Shown: one piece after another, positions 63,527-64,000 of the stretch
Position numbering within the stretch: position 1 is the first letter of the stretch
Layout: each line of letters opens with the position of its first letter
DNA from: Vibrio taketomensis
GTDB taxonomy: Bacteria > Pseudomonadota > Gammaproteobacteria > Enterobacterales > Vibrionaceae
Assembly (NCBI RefSeq): GCF_009938165.1
Contig: NZ_AP019650.1
Span: 496,001 to 560,000 of the forward strand
Reading direction: 5' to 3'
Length of the DNA: 64,000 bases
Program-made: the position numbers and the translations under genes
The notes under the pieces: model-generated
Seen by the model: the letters and a program-made list of their open reading frames with translations, nothing else
The model's database searches: none
Told to the model about the DNA's origin: nothing

Positions 63527-64000
63527 GTGACAGATTCATTCAAAACCCTGCCACTGAGAAATGAACTACTAACCACCCTAGATAGCATGGGTTACACCCA
63601 AATGACGCCAATTCAAGCACAAAGCTTGCCTGCGTTATTAGAAGGTAAAGACGTCATTGGTCAGGGTAAAACGGGTTCAGGTAAAACAGCTACGTTTTCA
63701 TTGGCACTACTGAGCAACTTAAACGTTAAGCGTTTTCGTGTGCAATCATTAGTACTATGTCCGACACGTGAACTGGCAGATCAAGTAGCGAAAGAGATCC
63801 GTACGCTAGCGCGTGGTATCCACAACATCAAAGTGTTGACGCTATGTGGTGGTATGCCAATGGGCCCACAAATCGGTTCACTAGAGCATGGCGCTCACAT
63901 TCTAGTCGGCACGCCAGGCCGCATCCTAGATCACCTAAGTAAAGGACGTATCAACCTTGATGAGTTAAATACGCTGGTTTTGGATGAAGCCGACCGTATG
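63527..64000 (+). CDS. dbpA: DEAD-box RNA helicase DbpA, N-terminal part
   Basis: The frame from GTG 63527 runs off the right edge after 158 codons. Motifs in order: Q motif GYTQMTPIQAQSLPALLEGK, Walker A GQGKTGSGKTATFSLALL, Ia CPTRELADQV, GG and VGTPGRILDH, and II VLDEADRM at the very edge. The short N-terminus and sequence style (PLRNELLTTLDSMGYTQM) fit DbpA, a helicase that acts on 23S rRNA hairpin 92. The C-terminal RNA-binding domain that would prove this is outside the window. Confidence 0.85.
   Translation, partial: MTDSFKTLPLRNELLTTLDSMGYTQMTPIQAQSLPALLEGKDVIGQGKTGSGKTATFSLALLSNLNVKRFRVQSLVLCPTRELADQVAKEIRTLARGIHNIKVLTLCGGMPMGPQIGSLEHGAHILVGTPGRILDHLSKGRINLDELNTLVLDEADRM

Noticed and set aside
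1..64000. CRISPR array, rRNA or tRNA genes
   Set aside because: No regularly spaced repeats and no cloverleaf or rRNA sequence were seen in reading the window.

Overview
The window comes from a marine or estuarine gammaproteobacterium, almost certainly a Vibrio. The evidence is attC sites of the Vibrio superintegron type at the left edge, an ectABC-ask ectoine locus next to a TeaABC-type TRAP transporter, a 2-aminoethylphosphonate (AEP) locus, a secreted GH18 chitinase, and many small proteins typical of Vibrio accessory regions. The set phnWX, sseA, tal/tkt resembles secondary-chromosome content in vibrios. That last point is inference from memory of gene order, not a search.

Layout. (1) 1-1.46 kb: the distal end of a cassette array, with three cassettes on the + strand, each ending in an attC. 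(2) 1.46-4.2 kb: a broken IS1111-type (IS110 family) element, a second fragment of it, and decayed ORFs. (3) 4.2-12.6 kb: small, mostly orphan genes, several broken by single-base changes or in-frame stops. (4) 12.6-24.6 kb: the phosphonate locus. phnW-pbfA-phnX run leftward; a FAD oxidoreductase, a LysR regulator, phnS, phnT, a fused permease and phnR run rightward. Three matching 14-bp operator-like sites lie upstream of phnW, phnS and phnT. (5) 24.8-26.5 kb: small orphan genes and an SMR transporter. (6) 26.6-36 kb: compatible-solute region, with teaABC on the minus strand, a third IS remnant, small genes, then ectA-ectB-ectC-ask. (7) 36.4-42.8 kb: a YfcC-family carrier, an aspartoacylase-family hydrolase, an SPFH/NfeD pair, a 39-residue membrane protein and a Sel1-repeat protein. 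(8) 43.5-48 kb: a four-gene envelope operon containing an LpoB-like lipoprotein and a CsgG-like protein. (9) 48.1-52.8 kb: a minus-strand operon of hybrid histidine kinase, PstS-like periplasmic protein and beta-barrel protein. (10) 53.1-64 kb: tkt, tal, a SorC-type regulator, chitinase, sseA, moeB, moeA, folE and the start of dbpA.

Working together: the phosphonate genes import AEP and related compounds and convert them through phosphonoacetaldehyde to acetaldehyde and phosphate. The pbfA and FAD genes widen the substrate range. TeaABC recovers ectoine that ectABC makes. The NfeD/SPFH pair and the LpoB operon act at the envelope.

Caveat: at least six conserved genes outside the cassette zone (phnT, ectB, the COG3014 lipoprotein, the beta-barrel gene, the hybrid kinase, transketolase) each carry one frameshift, mostly in short homopolymers. 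This pattern looks more like sequence error than biology, so broken genes should be read with that in mind.
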